A DNA stretch of 64,000 bases, from NCBI GenBank assembly GCA_905147135.1, contig LR990044.1, forward strand, positions 16,000,122 through 16,064,121, in the 5' to 3' direction. Origin of the DNA: Blastobasis lacticolella. Taxonomy: Eukaryota; Arthropoda; Insecta; Lepidoptera; Blastobasidae. Made by a program: the position numbers and the translations under genes. The notes beneath the pieces were generated by a model. The model did no database searches and had not been told where the DNA came from. It saw only the letters and a program-made list of their open reading frames with translations. Numbering within the stretch: position 1 is the first letter of the stretch; every line of letters starts with the position of its first letter. Shown one piece after another: positions 28,801 through 43,800 of this stretch.

Positions 28801-31800
28801 AGAGTGCGCAAGCGAACCAAAAAGTGAAGCGAAGACAAAGCGAGCGTGATTAAATCGGATTATAAACATTTACGGAAAATTATTAAATAAAGATTGAAAT
28901 TAAAATTACAAAGTTGCATGTGTAATTTTGTTTAAATCACCATCCTTAGATATAATAAACACCGGAGACGTTTTGTCCTTCCGAACTTTCAATTTTGTCA
29001 AAAACACTTCGACTCGGGCGTAAGGTGATCATTAATGTAAATGCGTTTGTTCTCTTGATAACTGATATCTTCTTGTGTGATAAACTTTATTCTCGTGCAG
29101 CAGCGAAGAAATCTTCATTTACATAACGAATCAGAAAATTCTCCATAATAACTTATGGGTAACATATACAGACTAAATGTTTTCTGCGAAACTGAACACT
29201 GTCAAACCGCCGCTGGTTTTGTGGCAGTGTACTTGCAATTCTTGCAGTGTCCAGGAATTGGATGGGTTAATATGAAAAAAATTTAAAAGTAATATTATCA
29301 ATATTAATTCTTCATTTCAGGACCCGGACTCTTAAAATATCTGAATGAGGTGATAACTAATCCCAAACCTCGAAGTGAAAAATGGGTTTCAACGTCAGTT
29401 CCTAAAGGCAAATGGAATGAAGAAAGTGCAAAATATTCCTCTGCAGAATACCATACCAACAATCTGCTTGTAAATACCTATTGACTACTCCACTTGATGA
29501 ACATGTTTTCTTTTGATCCTATTTCTTGAACTAAACTTTCTTACTCGTATACTTTTTTCAGAATCCTGTGCTCTTTGAAGAAACATCTGCCCTCATACCT
29601 GAAAATGCATTGTTGATTGAAATTGCACCACACGGGCTCCTGCAAGCGATACTGAAACGTTCTCATGAGTCTTGCGTCAACATTCCATTAACCAGACGAG
29701 CTCACGACAAACCGTCGCAGTTTCTACTAGAAGCCATTGGACAGTAAGTTTAAAAAGTGATGAGATGCATATATGTGCAATTAACACATTTTTTATACAT
29801 ATTGATAAATTATTGCATACAAAAAGTAATAATTTTAAATATTTGAAACCCTTTAACATATTATCTTGGTTAAAGCGCTCACTATTTTTTAAGTTGGATT
29901 TTACTATCAAAATTTGGTGATGAATTATTTTGATTTTTAGACTTTATCAAGAAGGATTGAATTTGAAAGTTGATGCTTTGTACCCTCAAGTACAATATCC
30001 TGTATCTACTGAAACTCCATTTTTATCCCATTTAGTACGATGGGAACATAGTGAAGATTGGTAAGTTTACAGGTCAAACATATATTCGTTTTATATATAT
30101 AACTAGCGGACCCGACAGACGTTGTCCTGTCTACACGTCTTTAATTTGAAAATTTCAAACTTTTTTTACAAAATTGTGAATCTAAACCATTCCCAGATCC
30201 CCTTGAACACACACAAAAAATTTCATCAAAATCGGTCCAGTCGTTTGAGAGAAGTTAGATATTCGTTTTCTGATATGGTTTAATATGACAATTAAAACAT
30301 TCTTAACTTGCCATAGCTAAGTTGCAGCATATTTTTAAAGTCACTAGGAAATTTATGTATTTCCTAGGTTCTGAACATAATTCTAAAATGGGAGCCGGAA
30401 AAGTTATGTTTTGAAGTTATGTCAGGTTTATTTTCCTAGAAATAATGACAGATTACATACATTTACATACCGCATATGCGTGACATACGCATTAAATACC
30501 GACCCTTCCTTACCTAAACACCTTTTTTATTTTTAGGCCCTTAGCTATATACAACACGACCGTTAGAGTAACCTCTACAATACGTCATTACGTATTATCA
30601 ACGTATGACGACGAGTTTAGATACCTCAAGGAGTATAAACGACAAGGAAAAATTGAATTTCCCGAAGCAGCACACTTAGTTTTGGTCTGGGAAACCTTTG
30701 CTATGTTTAGAGGCCATGATTACAAAAAAATGTCCATTACATTTGAAAATGTGCAGTTCCATTCTAATGCAAATGTAGATACCGAAGAATCGTTATACCT
30801 AGACATTATGATCCAAAAAGGAAGTAACTTATTCGAGGCAAGTGCAATATTACAATTTTAATCGCACGAACGACATTTCTTACGCAAAACTCATAACAAT
30901 GTGTAATATTTTTTTTTCAGGTATGCCATCTGGGCAACAGGATTGTAAGCGGCTCTATCCAGGAAAAGAAAGGAAAGGAACGTATAGTTAAATTGACCGA
31001 AATTAAAGACACAATGCAAACTATATCCGCTAAAGATGTGTACAAAATTATGCGATCGAAAGGACATTCATACTCGTAAGCTGCACAATTAATCTATACA
31101 TCTCACTGATAAGTTGTGTTACATTGAAATGTGTTCCGTATTGTAGTACCACTTAACCTTTTTATTGGCTATAGTTGTAGCAAAAAAAGCAAACGTCATC
31201 ATCATCCTTCTGTAGCGGTCAATCCCAGCTTCTGCCTGGGTCCCTACTTCCCCAGGTTCTTGGCAACCGCCTGTCCTAAGCCGTTGGCTCTCACCTCCAA
31301 ATCAGTGAAATCAATCCATCGATTCTTCAGCCAAAGAGTAAACATTCATATTCAACATTTCTAATCAAGGTTTCAAAAATAAACTTCAGGTATTGGTATC
31401 AACATCCTGGCAAGATTTAAAGAGTGTCCGATCTGCCAGATTTGGATGAAATGTTTCGTATTCGTTAGGTCGAAACCATCTTACCAATCCGGTTCTTTTC
31501 TACTATCAATAAAATTATCGTTTTTTTTCTAGTGAGGATTTTCAATCCATTATTTCAACAAACAACGAGAGAAACTTCGCTAAAGTTGTGTGGAATAACG
31601 ATTGGGTAAAACTTATTGACTCTCTTATTCAATTAAATATATTTGAAAGAGATATCGATGGATGCTCTTCACCCATGATTATCAAAAGAATTACTATAGA
31701 TGTTGAACAGCATATTAGAGAAAATATTACTGATCAAAATGACAATCAGCTTGATATTCAGATCGATAAAATGATATGTGCTACGAGGTGAGTAAAATAA

Positions 31801-34800
31801 GGAATTGACCACTTAAAACTGATTTAATTTTGTAATAAGCTTTAAAAATAATTGTGCAATCGCATTCTTTCAGATGTGGGGGAATTCTAATGTCAAATTT
31901 AATCTTCACTGAATCTGCACCTCCAATTCAAGAATCTTTACTAGAAACGAAAACTTTTATTCCACATTTCTTGACAGGAAATATAAACGTAAGTCAGTAA
32001 AAAGAAAGTAATTTAGACTCTCGCCAAAATAATTACTATGCTATTAAGACGCTTACCAAAATATTCATTTTGTTTTACGAAATGGATATATGCTCACCAA
32101 AATTATTTTATTAATACGGAAATTTAAAGCATAAAATGACTAACGGTGCAACCTTGAACTAAGAAGCCCAATTATATCTACTTACAAACTTAGTTATTAC
32201 TACTTAATTAATCAAACAGGACTTGGTGAGCATTTATCTGAAGTAAAGGCTTTTAGATTTTTAAAATTCGTTTTGTATATTTCTGGTACAGTCTGTTAAT
32301 TTTTTGCAGTTTACATGGATAATTTCGGTCGAAATTAGAAATCGCTATCGGGCAAATCAGTTTCTTTAGCTACTGTACATGACCTGTCAAGTGTGACCGA
32401 TATGTACTAATTTAAACATTCATGATACTTGATTCATCCTCATCATCTTGGCGTTAAAGTCCCGGTTGTGCTCTCGGCTGAGGTGCTAAGGCCCGAAACC
32501 GCCTTGACCAGTATACAGAATTTGGCAGATTAGATTATTACAGCGAAGTGACTGCCATCTGATCTCCATTATAGGGTAACCTGACCAGATTGGATCATGG
32601 TTACACATTCAGTTGCCTGCATGGTTTCATCACGTGTTTTGCCTCACCAAGACCATTGGTTAGCAGTCAACTAAATGTACATAACTTTTATAAAACTTCT
32701 CTATAACAATATATTCGCGTCGATTGCACTGGCTTCAACCAATTAAATAGGACGTAAACGTCCCTGACTTAAAGCTTGGTTCGAAACCGACGTACTAGAC
32801 TTTATGAGAGCTGAAGAATATAATATAAATTTAAAGTTGGCCCTAGTCTAGCCCAGATTTAAACCCCTTAGAAAACAAATTATGGTCAGTTTATAGTACA
32901 AATGGCCTGCTGACATATCTTTAGCTCAAGCTCTATAATCCATAAATTCATGTCAGGATATTATATCGATTCATCGATCGATTAGATCATTGTAAAGTAT
33001 TAAAACTGGTTGAGTCATCGCTGGCACAGTATTTTTTCAATTTCCCTGTAATTTCCCATATAACTGCTAAAAGTTAACAAACAGACTATAAGCATTTAAA
33101 CAAATGGCGTAACTAACTTATTTGCCTCATAGACTCTCTTGTTTGTTGCAAAAACATTTTTATTTTTACAGGTCGATCAAGCTTTACTTATCAACCTTCA
33201 AATTATAGCGGAAAATATTACCAAACCGACAATACCAATCTTCGAAATACTATATGACAATATTTCCGTAGCAGACATAGTAAATTGTGCTATAGTTAAA
33301 GTACCTGAGGGAAATTTTTCCATTCACACAGTACCGGCAGACATTATTCTAAAAGACCGCAAAATGCTTTGCCAGTCTGACGTATTCATTGTTCATGATT
33401 TTCTACAAGATGAGGTGGTAAGTAAATCTCACTAATACTAAATTGAATGTATCTAAATACTTATGGCAAAAACGAATAATTTAAGTATCTGATATTATGT
33501 TCTAATTTCATTTTAGAAAATGAAGGCGATATACGAAACCACGTCAAAGGGCACTTTTGTTTTAACATTTGAAGACGAGAAGAATATAATAAAGACAAAA
33601 TACAAATTCTTCGATATTATATCCATTGTTAATGCCCCATTTAAAAAAATCATTTTACTCAGAAAGATTGAAGATATTGATTTCAATCATGTGAAATATA
33701 TTAATGTTACTCATGACGCAGCTTTCTCATGGGTGCCCCGTGTACGAAGTGAAATACAGAAGACTCAAACCGTGGTCTTAGTTTCAGAAAATCAAAATCT
33801 ATGTGGTTTATTAGGTATAACACATACTCAAACTCACTTCGCTCTTTCATTTTTTCATTTGTCGTGAAACTAACTAATGTATTTTTATTATTCAGGGTTT
33901 GTAAAGAAAATTAACAAAAGTATGAAAAAATCTCTGGTATTGGTCATGGTGGATGATGTTAACGCTCCACCCTTTAACCCAAGCGATAGATTTTATAAAG
34001 AGCAGCTTCAAAAAAATCTGACTATTAATGTTTTTAAACAGGTAGGTTATAGTAATCATCAATGTAGTTTAGTAATTAATAGTCATCTTAATACCTAATA
34101 CGTAAGTATATCCTACTATGTAAAAGTTTGATACTATGAACTGTGTGGGTGGATGTTGGGATGTTTATTACATTTTCTTATAAAATTAGCGGTAATATAA
34201 ACAGACACATGAACCAAGTTTATCCTAAAATTGAATGTGCTGAAAATTTTAAGGAACTGATTCGGAACCTTATAACCAAATTTAACCGGAACAAATTTGC
34301 GAACAAAAGCTAAGCAGTGCTTCACACCGACTTTTGCTATAAAAAGCACAGGTTCGTCTAATATTATGAAGTACTGCTGCCACCCATGGCGTAGTGCCCC
34401 CAATACCAACTTCTTCCAGTGTTGATGTTATCCAAAGCCGGACTATTGGAATCCGTTAGACATGTAACATGTAACCTCTCTGTGAGTTCATCGTCTCCAG
34501 TACGGGGATTGTTCTGAGTGCCACCATCACTTTTCCGTTATCTGACCTCCCAACGATGTGTTAGATTTCAACCCAGTTATCTGTCATACTTCTGCCTGAC
34601 AACCCAACTAACGTACGTACGTAGGTATCGCTGACCATTTTATCGCGCACGTGCAAGTTTCCGGTGTACTTGGGGTTCTTCAAAAGATGTCTACTAGACC
34701 TCAAAGACCGACACCATATTCGCTTCCCTTAGGTTTCTCATGTCCTGTGGGTTATTGTCTATCTCAATGGGCAGTTGAATTTGACATTTGATGTACATCA

Positions 34801-37800
34801 AATTGTGTTGTAGATACCTTCTATCTGTATTGGTCACTGGCTATAGCGATTACCAAATTAGTGTAGTGCCGGTACAACAAACTTCAAATTCACTCCACTG
34901 TATAGCCCTCCCCCATTTGACGTTGACTGCTTTCCATTATATTAGGTGGACCATCACAGCGCGTGTCTCCCAAGACAAAAATTTTTTTAAGTTTTATGTG
35001 ATTACATGGATTTATTGATGTTACTTTTTTTAGAACATGTGGGGTGGATTTTATTATTTACCATGTTCAACCAAAATTCATTACACAAATTTCCGCTTGA
35101 GTAACACTTTAAGAGGCATTGAAAATTTGTGTTGGAATGAAATACCTACAGTTCGCAGTACCGACAATACCGTGCAGGTAATATTAGTTGTAACCAATAG
35201 ACAAAAGTAACTTTTACCTAACATAATAAATCATAATTATTATAAACAACACGTCGTATTCTTAGGTGTGTTATGCTGGGCCTACTTTAAGCGACGCAGC
35301 TGTAGGCGACTTTTCAAATGATGAAATGGTATATGGACGAGACTTCAGCGGATATAACAATAAGTATGTACCTGTAAATCAATATAATGCAATTATTTCA
35401 TTATTAAGTATTGTTTTTCATACCGTTATGGCTGCCAACTCTTTATTTTAGGGATCAGAAAGTGATGGGAATTATTAATGGAGGAGCCATTGCTAGTGTT
35501 GTTGAAGCTGATCCAAATTTGATATGGCCGATCCCTGATCATTGGTCATTAGAAGATGCTGCTACAGTGCCCTTGCCCTACGTATATGCACATTACTGCT
35601 TGGTATGATACTATGATAGTTACACTTCTTCCATATTCATGAACTTATATGTACTTTATACTTTCAGTTTTGAAAGTGTTGTGAATAACCACGAAAGTCA
35701 TAAAAACTATTTGTATTTTGCTTAGTATGTTGATTGAATTTCTAAATTAATCTATCTTATTCATTACAGGCACAGCGATACACATTGATGAAATGTCATA
35801 AAGTATTTGTTAATAGTGGCACAGGAGCAATAGGACAGGCTGTAATATCCCTTGCCTTAGCAATAGGCTGTACCGTATATACGACAGTCGGTGACATACA
35901 GAAGAAACGTCTACTTTTGAAGGCGTTTCCACAGTTAAAAGGTATTTATACAACACCTCGTAAAATATTGTCCGCCTAGAATAACTTGTTGCCTGCAGAA
36001 AAAACTAACTTTGTTAGCACTGTATTTAATTTACTAAGACGAAGTGTTTTTAAACTAAACAGACTTCAGTAGACTTGATAGTTATTGATTATTAGGTATT
36101 CATTGTAAGTTTATTCATAATTTATTTAAATTTAAATTTACAATAACGGCTTTTTAGGTTCACATCTTAAGTTCTAATAATATTAATGATAGTTACTATA
36201 ATTTTAAACTGTTTTTTACAGAAAATAATATCGGTTATTCTAAAAGCGACATGTTTTATGCTGGAGCTTTGATTCAGTCCCCGGCAGGTTATGACTTTGT
36301 TGTTAGCACTCTAAGCGGTTCATCGCGTCAGGTCAGTATTGAAAAGTCAAAAGTCAAAATTGACTTCAAATTATGGTACAATAACAATAAATATCCGAAA
36401 ATAATACATAATGAAATAAGGATCGTTTTTTGCAATAAAATAAAAATATTTTATGTGTGTTTAAGGTCGCAATGAAGTTAGTTGGGTTCGATGGAATATT
36501 TATGGATCTCTCCGATACAGACAAGTACAAAAACAACAGCTTCGGCATGCAGTTTTTGGAACAAGAAAGAAATTACATGGCCTTCGATATTAATCTTTTG
36601 TTTAGACCAGATAATATTGAAGAAAAGAGGGTTAGTGGATACGATTAAGTACTTTGTACTATAATAATAATTTTCATTCATTAGAGATTCTCACTCGCCG
36701 GCTTCATTGTCTGACACTGGAAGTGATTTTGCGGCGTAATGCGTTTTCTACCGATTACATAAATTAACTAGAGAATCCTACAGGTTTCTGAGATGTTGTG
36801 TGGACTACTAAAGTTTAAACCTGCCGTAAATGAATGTTTTATCCTACACTTCGAACCAAAGTATTTCAAAATGGAAGCGAGAAGCTCTCCACATTTCTGA
36901 AATGAGTCTGCAACCCTTAGATGCTTCGGGAATAAAGTATGTAAGCGGCGATTACAGTCTAACATAAAATAAAACCTGCGAAGTGCGAGTCGATCTCGTA
37001 TGCAAAGGGTTTTGTAGCATTACCAATAGTAAAATTTCAGTGCCTTTATGTAGTTCGCCAAATTTTATTAACTTTGTCTGATTCACGCTTGACAGGTGTT
37101 TAGTATTTGTTGTTATCTATACTAATATTATAAAGAGGAAGAAAGTTTGTCGGTTTATGTGTTTGTGTGTTTGTTTGTAATTAATGAACTCAAAAACTAC
37201 TTATCGGATTTTACCAACAGAAAGCTACATTATCGGCGAGTAATATGTACATAAAGTGTTTATTTGAGATCTGTAATGAATGCAGCAATTTAACTAGGGT
37301 TTTGTAATTTTCAGGACAATGTTTGTATGCAATAAAAAAAGGATAGGTAGGGGTAGTGCAAGTGTAGGCCAGGCGTTCAAAATTCAAAATTTCTTTATTG
37401 ATTACGACAATAAATATCTCTTTCAATCGTCAAAAAGGAGGGGGATAGGAAAGTAGGAAGGCAACACACAGTGACACGCTGACCGCCCTATGGCCGTAGA
37501 TAAACGTATCCCTCGCCAACCGAACCGTGCTCGACAATGCCAGGCAGAGCCGGAACGCTATATTATATTATATAGGTATGTCTAGTATAATTAAGAAAAA
37601 ACCACCTAAAACTACAGCAAGAGTAAGCCAGTCCACCAAGGCAGCACCCGTTCACGAGTATAAGGCGTAAGGAAGGTGTAGGGTAGGTGTAGGGTAGGGT
37701 AGGATAGGGTAGGTGGAGGAGTAGGGTACTTTGAAAAGATTGTGCGCAGCTATTTTTATTTTGATATTTCGTATTATTTCAGAAAATTCAAAGTATGATT

Positions 37801-40800
37801 TTGAACGGCATTGCTACTGGAATAGTAAGGCCATTAGTTCGTGTGACTTATTTACTCGAAGATACTACCAAAGCTTTCGGCATTTTACTCGAATCGAAAC
37901 ACAGGAGCCGTGTGTTATTAAAACTAAGGGATCCCTTGAAGCTTAACCAGACATTGAAAATTCAACCCAAGTAAGTTAAATACCGTTATAATTTGTGTTG
38001 GTAGACTGAAAAACCGTCGCTGCATTTATTCAGGATCCGTCGAAAATAGTAGAAGAAATTCGTTACAAAGCTTGATCAACGATCTCACGGCATCTCTCTT
38101 GCTTTTTTCTTTTACTTTCTTCAGTATACATAATATTTCTGATTTCAGTCGCCTCTATTTATTTCATTACCACCATGACTTGGGCGCATCTGCTCTAAAA
38201 TATTTAAACACTTATGTTTCAGAATGACGTACTCTCCTGTAAAAACACAAGTAGTCATATGTGGTGATAGTATAATCGGGGTCGAACTTGTGGAAAGATT
38301 GGTGAAAAAAGGAGCAAAGAAAATAGTAATCAATTTGGAATCGAGCTTCATAGATCACTATTTCCGAATGAAATTGAGGTGAGTGTCTGCAATTTACACT
38401 TCGGAATTTCTATGATAGGTCGCTGTTGTTTGTTGGAAAATCCCTATTTCTGAGATTGTCAAGAATAAGACTTACTTGGAAGAAAAGGTCAAGCTTGCAT
38501 CTAAAAAGCTGGGAGTGCTTAACAGATCAAAGCAATGAGGATGATGTAAATGAAAATTTATTTACTTTTTTTAGCCCTAACACAAAGTTTAAGCTATAAA
38601 ACTAACTGTGAAAAAATTATGTCGATATCGCAAAAACTGAGCTTTTTATAAACAAATCAATATGGGAACGCGCGAAAACGTATTGCACCGGTCAAGTAAT
38701 GGCTATGACATCACAGCCCCCGCGCCGGTTGTACGAACGGCGGGCGCGGGCGGCCGGGTGATGTAGCTTAGCTCAGCGACAATATGTGAGTGACACGCGC
38801 TCTGTAAACTTAGGTACTTTCTTTATTCAGATAAGTTTGTTACTTAAAATAAGTCTTTTAAGACTAGTAAATCTTTCCGAATTCTAACCAACGTCTATTC
38901 TTTGTCTTTTGTCATACTCAAGGCGGGGAACCGGAGCTGTACTTTGAATTTACTGGCATTCAAATTTTGTTGGTAACGCGCCTTGTTTCAGTTTTAAAGT
39001 TCCACCACACAATTTTCATTTTATAAGATTTTCCGTGTCTGATTCAATATGAAATAAAAACTCTGATATGTGATGTAGCTAATTTTGAAAGGGCTTATAT
39101 AATTTCTGCAATGAAAAATTTCGTAAAGGAAGCATAAGTAAACACGTAGTTTGCCAAAATACATGGTGGTCCCTTTAGATCGGTCAGTATGAGCACGTCT
39201 GAAACTATAAGACATACAAAGATATATTCTTAGAAACCATGGCATTGGTTTTAGTGACAAGAAATACTGTAGATATTCATAGATTTCAAAAAAAGATGTG
39301 CTCAGTACGGCCGCGTGGTGTCCGGCAGAGTAGAATAGCACCAACCCGTTACACTCGTGAGTGTCGTACAAGGCAACTAATGTCTTCGAAGCACAAGATC
39401 TCGAGTCTCCGTAGACTGTAAAATGGGCAGCAGTGTTTTCCATTAATATATTTATTACACTGCGATCTCCAAACCGCCTGCCAAGCGTGGAGATTATGGC
39501 AATAACCTCCCCTTTCGTGGGAGAGGCCCTAAGTCCTGCAGTGGACTGTTGTGGGCTGTGATGATGAATGATGTACTCACCCAGTAGTATTAAAAAGTAA
39601 AATTTATATTATTCCTATTTAACTTTCTTCAATACAACCAGTTCCCGGTTCCCGAACTCAGCACAAGTTTTTTTTTAATCTATGTAGGTATCTATGCAGT
39701 TTTTCTTGTCAGTAAATTCGATGACATAGTTCCAAAAAACAGATCTTTGTATGTCTTATAGTTTCAGACTTGCCCATACTGACCGAATTAAATTTACACA
39801 AAAACAATGTACACCATGTACCACGCGCCCAAAAAAAATTTAATATATATGTGATGTACTCAACTATAATATTGTCTAATTATAATATATTATTCGTAAA
39901 AATATTTTTGTCTATAACATCTTCACGCCAGGGCAACGACTTCTCCTTTACAGGGCTCAAGTCAGACCCCATTTGGATTATTGCTCTCATCTATGGGCGG
40001 GAGCGCCGGCATATCAGCTTGGTCCTTGTGACTCGATCCAAAAGCGCGCTGTGAGAATGAGGAAGATGAGTGTGATTTTTTTGTAATGTATAAAAAACAA
40101 ATATAAAATCTTAAAAATATGAGTAAAAAATTTTGGCCTTGGGTATGACAAAAGACAAAGAATAGTCGTTGGTTAGTATTCGGTACGATTTACTAGTCTT
40201 AAAAGACTTATTTAAAGTAACTTATCTGAATAAAGAAAGTGCCTAAGTTTACAGAGCGCGTGTCACTCACATACTGTCGCTGAGCTGCTACATCACCCCG
40301 GCCGCCCGCGCCCGCCTCGTACAACTGGCGCGGGGGCTGTGACGTCATAGCCATTACTTGACGGGTGCAATACGTTTTCGCGCGTTCCCATATTGATTTG
40401 TTTATAAAAAGCTCAGTTTTTGCGATATCGACATAATTTTTTCACAGTTAGTTTTATAGTCTCTTAAAGTTTGTGCTATTGCTAATAAAAGTAAATAAAT
40501 TTAAATTTACATCTTCCTCATTGTCGGTGATACCATGCTCACAAATGGTATTGAGCTACTGAGCCAGCGGAGGGATTTCGCCTCCCTTTGTGTGTTCTAC
40601 CGCTTGTACAACGGTGTTTGTTCTGAAGAACTGTTTGACATGATGTCTATAGCTACTTTCTATCATCGCACCGCTCGCCACCGACGGGAAGTTCATCCTC
40701 ACACCTTGGAGCCAAATTGGTCGCGAACTGTGCGATTCCAAACGAACTTTCTCCCACGCACACTAAGGTTGTGGAATAAACTTATAGTCTAAGAGCCAGC

Positions 40801-43800
40801 TTAAATCTGACAACACATATTTTACGGTATCTGAAATTTCGTCCAGTGAGACTTCTATACCCAGTAAACAAGCAATGGGTACTAGCTAAGCCCGGCCGCG
40901 GTAGGTTTGGGGTCCCTCAGGTGAGTCAGGTATGAAAATTAAGTAAATTTTTAAAGTATTTTACGGCGTCTGCCGTTTTAATATGTTATAATATACCTCT
41001 AGAAAAATTGAAAAATAATTATGGCTGCTGATTTTAAAGGTTGCAACATCCTGGCAGCCACTTTTCAAAATTCGAAAATAAATAAATTTTTAAAATATTT
41101 TACGGCGTCTGCCATTTTAATATGTTATTTATTGAACTATTTAAAGCTAATATTGAAAATGGCTGACATTTTTTCCGGTTGTAACTATCCGGTTTACAGC
41201 GAAACATTACCTATGCTTAGAAAACATGTGGTTCGTTTGGAGATAGTTATTATTTTCGTGCCAAAAATGTCTGGAAGGCGATATTTTGCTTGGAGGATGT
41301 TCGCCGAAGTTCATGCGGCTGATGAAAATACGTTTTATCGCCAACATGAAGCCCAAATGCGAAAACAAATGAATAATTTAATACACACTCTGTGATTACG
41401 TCTGTTACTGTTTTTTCTAAGGTGAGAAGTGTTAAAACTCTCTCAAGAGTGTGCAGGGAAGAGCCACCAAGATACCGACAGCACTGAAAAAGTCATATGA
41501 GGAAAGACTACAAGAATCGAACCTCACCACACTGGAAGAAATAAGGATACGGGGTGACAACAATGAGACTCACAAGCTTTACTTTCATCGAATGTTTAAT
41601 ATGAAAGGTGCTGAAGCATTGCGTGGACACAGCACATGGATAAATCGCACACCATCTAAGACTAATATTGTTTATCACTTGCCATACCATAAGGTTGTGA
41701 ATTGTGAATAGTTGGAATTGGTTCTCAGACATGGGGCTATAGGCTCTCATAGGTTACCGCCCCTTCTGTTAAAAACAAGGTGGACATTTGGTGAAAAATT
41801 AATAAAATTATTCAGTGAACTAAAATGTAGTATGTGTTATGGAAGTGAAAGCTATTATTAGCACTGCAATGTTGTATAGACATATCAGCAGAAATGCTAC
41901 TTGTCTATTAACCTATAACACCTAATAATAATAATAAAATGTCTGAAAAGTGAAATTTATAAGATAAGTTACTCGTTGGCTGCCCTGAAACAGAAGTCAT
42001 ATGAGGAAAGACTACAAGAATTGAACCTCACCACACTGGAAGAAATAAGGATACAGGGTGGCATCAATGAGACTTACAAGCTTAACTTTCGTCGAATGTT
42101 TAATATGAAAGGTGCTGAAGCATTGTGTGGACACAGCACATGGATAAATTGCACACCATCTAAGACTAATATTGTTTATCACTTGCTATACCATAAGGTT
42201 GTGAATTGTGAATAGTTGGAATTGGTTCTCAGGCATGGGACAATAGGCTCTCATAGGTAACCGCCCCTTCTTTTAAAAACAAAATGGGCATTTGGTGCAA
42301 AATTAATAAAATTATTCGGTGAACTAAACTGTAGTATGTGTTATGGAAGTGAAAGCTATTATCAGCACTGCAATGTTGTATAGAACATATCAGAAGAAAT
42401 GCTACTTGTCTATTAACCTTTAATACCTAATAATAATAATAAAATGTTTGAAAAGTGAAATTTACAAGATAAGTTACTCGCTGGCTTGTTTTATATATAT
42501 ATTTTACATATAAGAACTAAGATTTTTAAGTTGATGACATTAGCTAATATTTTTGTTTTTCATTATGCTCTATATAAAGCCACACAACTGCTTATTTAAA
42601 ATTTGTATTCTATTTTTACAGAATCTGACTTGGTGGATGAAGATGACTTGTCACTTTCTAGAGATGATTCCGAAGATGAAAATTATTATAAAATATTTTA
42701 TCATTATTTTATCATTATAGATTATTTCCAAAAATAAATATATTCTGATATGAATAATGAATATATCTAATTAATGTTTGATTTTTTTTACATCTTTATA
42801 ATAATTTTATATTTGTTACAGCCTTATAATGGACCTTTTTTTCCTTATCATGCACATTTAAAGTAGTAGATGTGTTCGTTTAATTGTATATTTCTAAAAT
42901 TTTTTACATTTACTAATATGATTTTAATGTTATATAAATTTTACGAATGTAAAAATTACAACTATGGACATACGTATGCACGGACTGCAGGTAATGTTTC
43001 GCTGTAAACCGGATAGTTACAACCGGAAAATATGTCAGCCATTTTCAATATTAGCTTAAAATAGTTTAATAAATAACATATTAAAATGGCAGACGCCGTA
43101 AAATACTTTAAAAATTTTTGTTTTTTCGAATTTTGAAAAGTGGCTGCCAGGATGTTGCAACCTTTAAAATCAGCAGCCATAATTATTTTTCAATTTTTCT
43201 AGAGGTATATTATAACATATTAAAACGGCAGACGCCGTAAAATACTTTAAAAATTTACTTAATTTTCATACCTGACTCACCTGAGGGACCCCAAACCTAC
43301 CGCGGCCGGGCTTAGCTAGTACCCATTGCTTGTTTACTGGGTATAGAAGTCTCACTGGACGAAATTTCAGATACCGTAAAATATGTGTTGTCAGATTTAA
43401 GCTGGCTCTTAGACTATTACCTGGAGAGGTTTTCCCTGAAGAGTACATGGAGTTCTTCATTAAAGGGGTTAAAAGGTTTTTACGGAGTCGGCAACGCGTG
43501 GGTGAAGCCCCTGGTATTGCAAATGGCCATAGGCTGCGGTGACTGCTTACCATCAGGCAGGCCTTAAGCTTGTTTGTCACCTTGGTGGTATAAAAAAAAT
43601 ACTCGAAAGCAGGATTGGAATATCAGGAATATTTTAAATTGTCATCTCTTTTTGAAAATGAAAATGAAAAAGTATTTGTCGCGGCAATAATTAAAACACC
43701 ATACAATGTACTTCACAACTCTCGTATCTCTCATTTCAATTCTCATTTAATCGAAACATTGAACAGGCTAATATGTAACGGCAAGAACATTTCAATAGCG

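Larger units (their letters stand above)
24840..30060 (+). other. Linker and malonyl/acetyl transferase domain (exons 9-16)
   Basis: Residues about 433-867. WFVYSGMGSQWAGMG (exon 10) is the usual AT entry motif. The nucleophile motif GHSVGE spans the exon 11/12 junction (Ser about 608), and the downstream histidine is in AYHSRY (about His710, exon 13). CHNSSTSSTISGP is the conserved AT strand. All visible AT active-site residues are retained, unlike in KS, DH and KR, so acyl loading from CoA remains plausible. Confidence 0.85.
31874..34041 (+). other. Central non-catalytic (pseudo-methyltransferase) region (exons 20-23)
   Basis: Residues about 1105-1373. Low-similarity region between DH and ER, corresponding to the pseudo-methyltransferase core of animal synthases. 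DQALLINLQIIAENI (exon 21) and EKKNLCGLL-like segments are the only landmarks I can place. Exons are in open phase throughout. I cannot identify a cofactor site. Confidence 0.55.

Noticed and set aside
37677..37730. Interstitial telomere repeat
   Set aside because: The run is a mix of GGGTA and GGTGTA words, not the insect TTAGG repeat.
41021..41395. 124-codon ORF as a gene
   Set aside because: It lies mostly in the inverted arm of a DNA element; the other arm carries the same sequence in broken form and no motif is recognisable.
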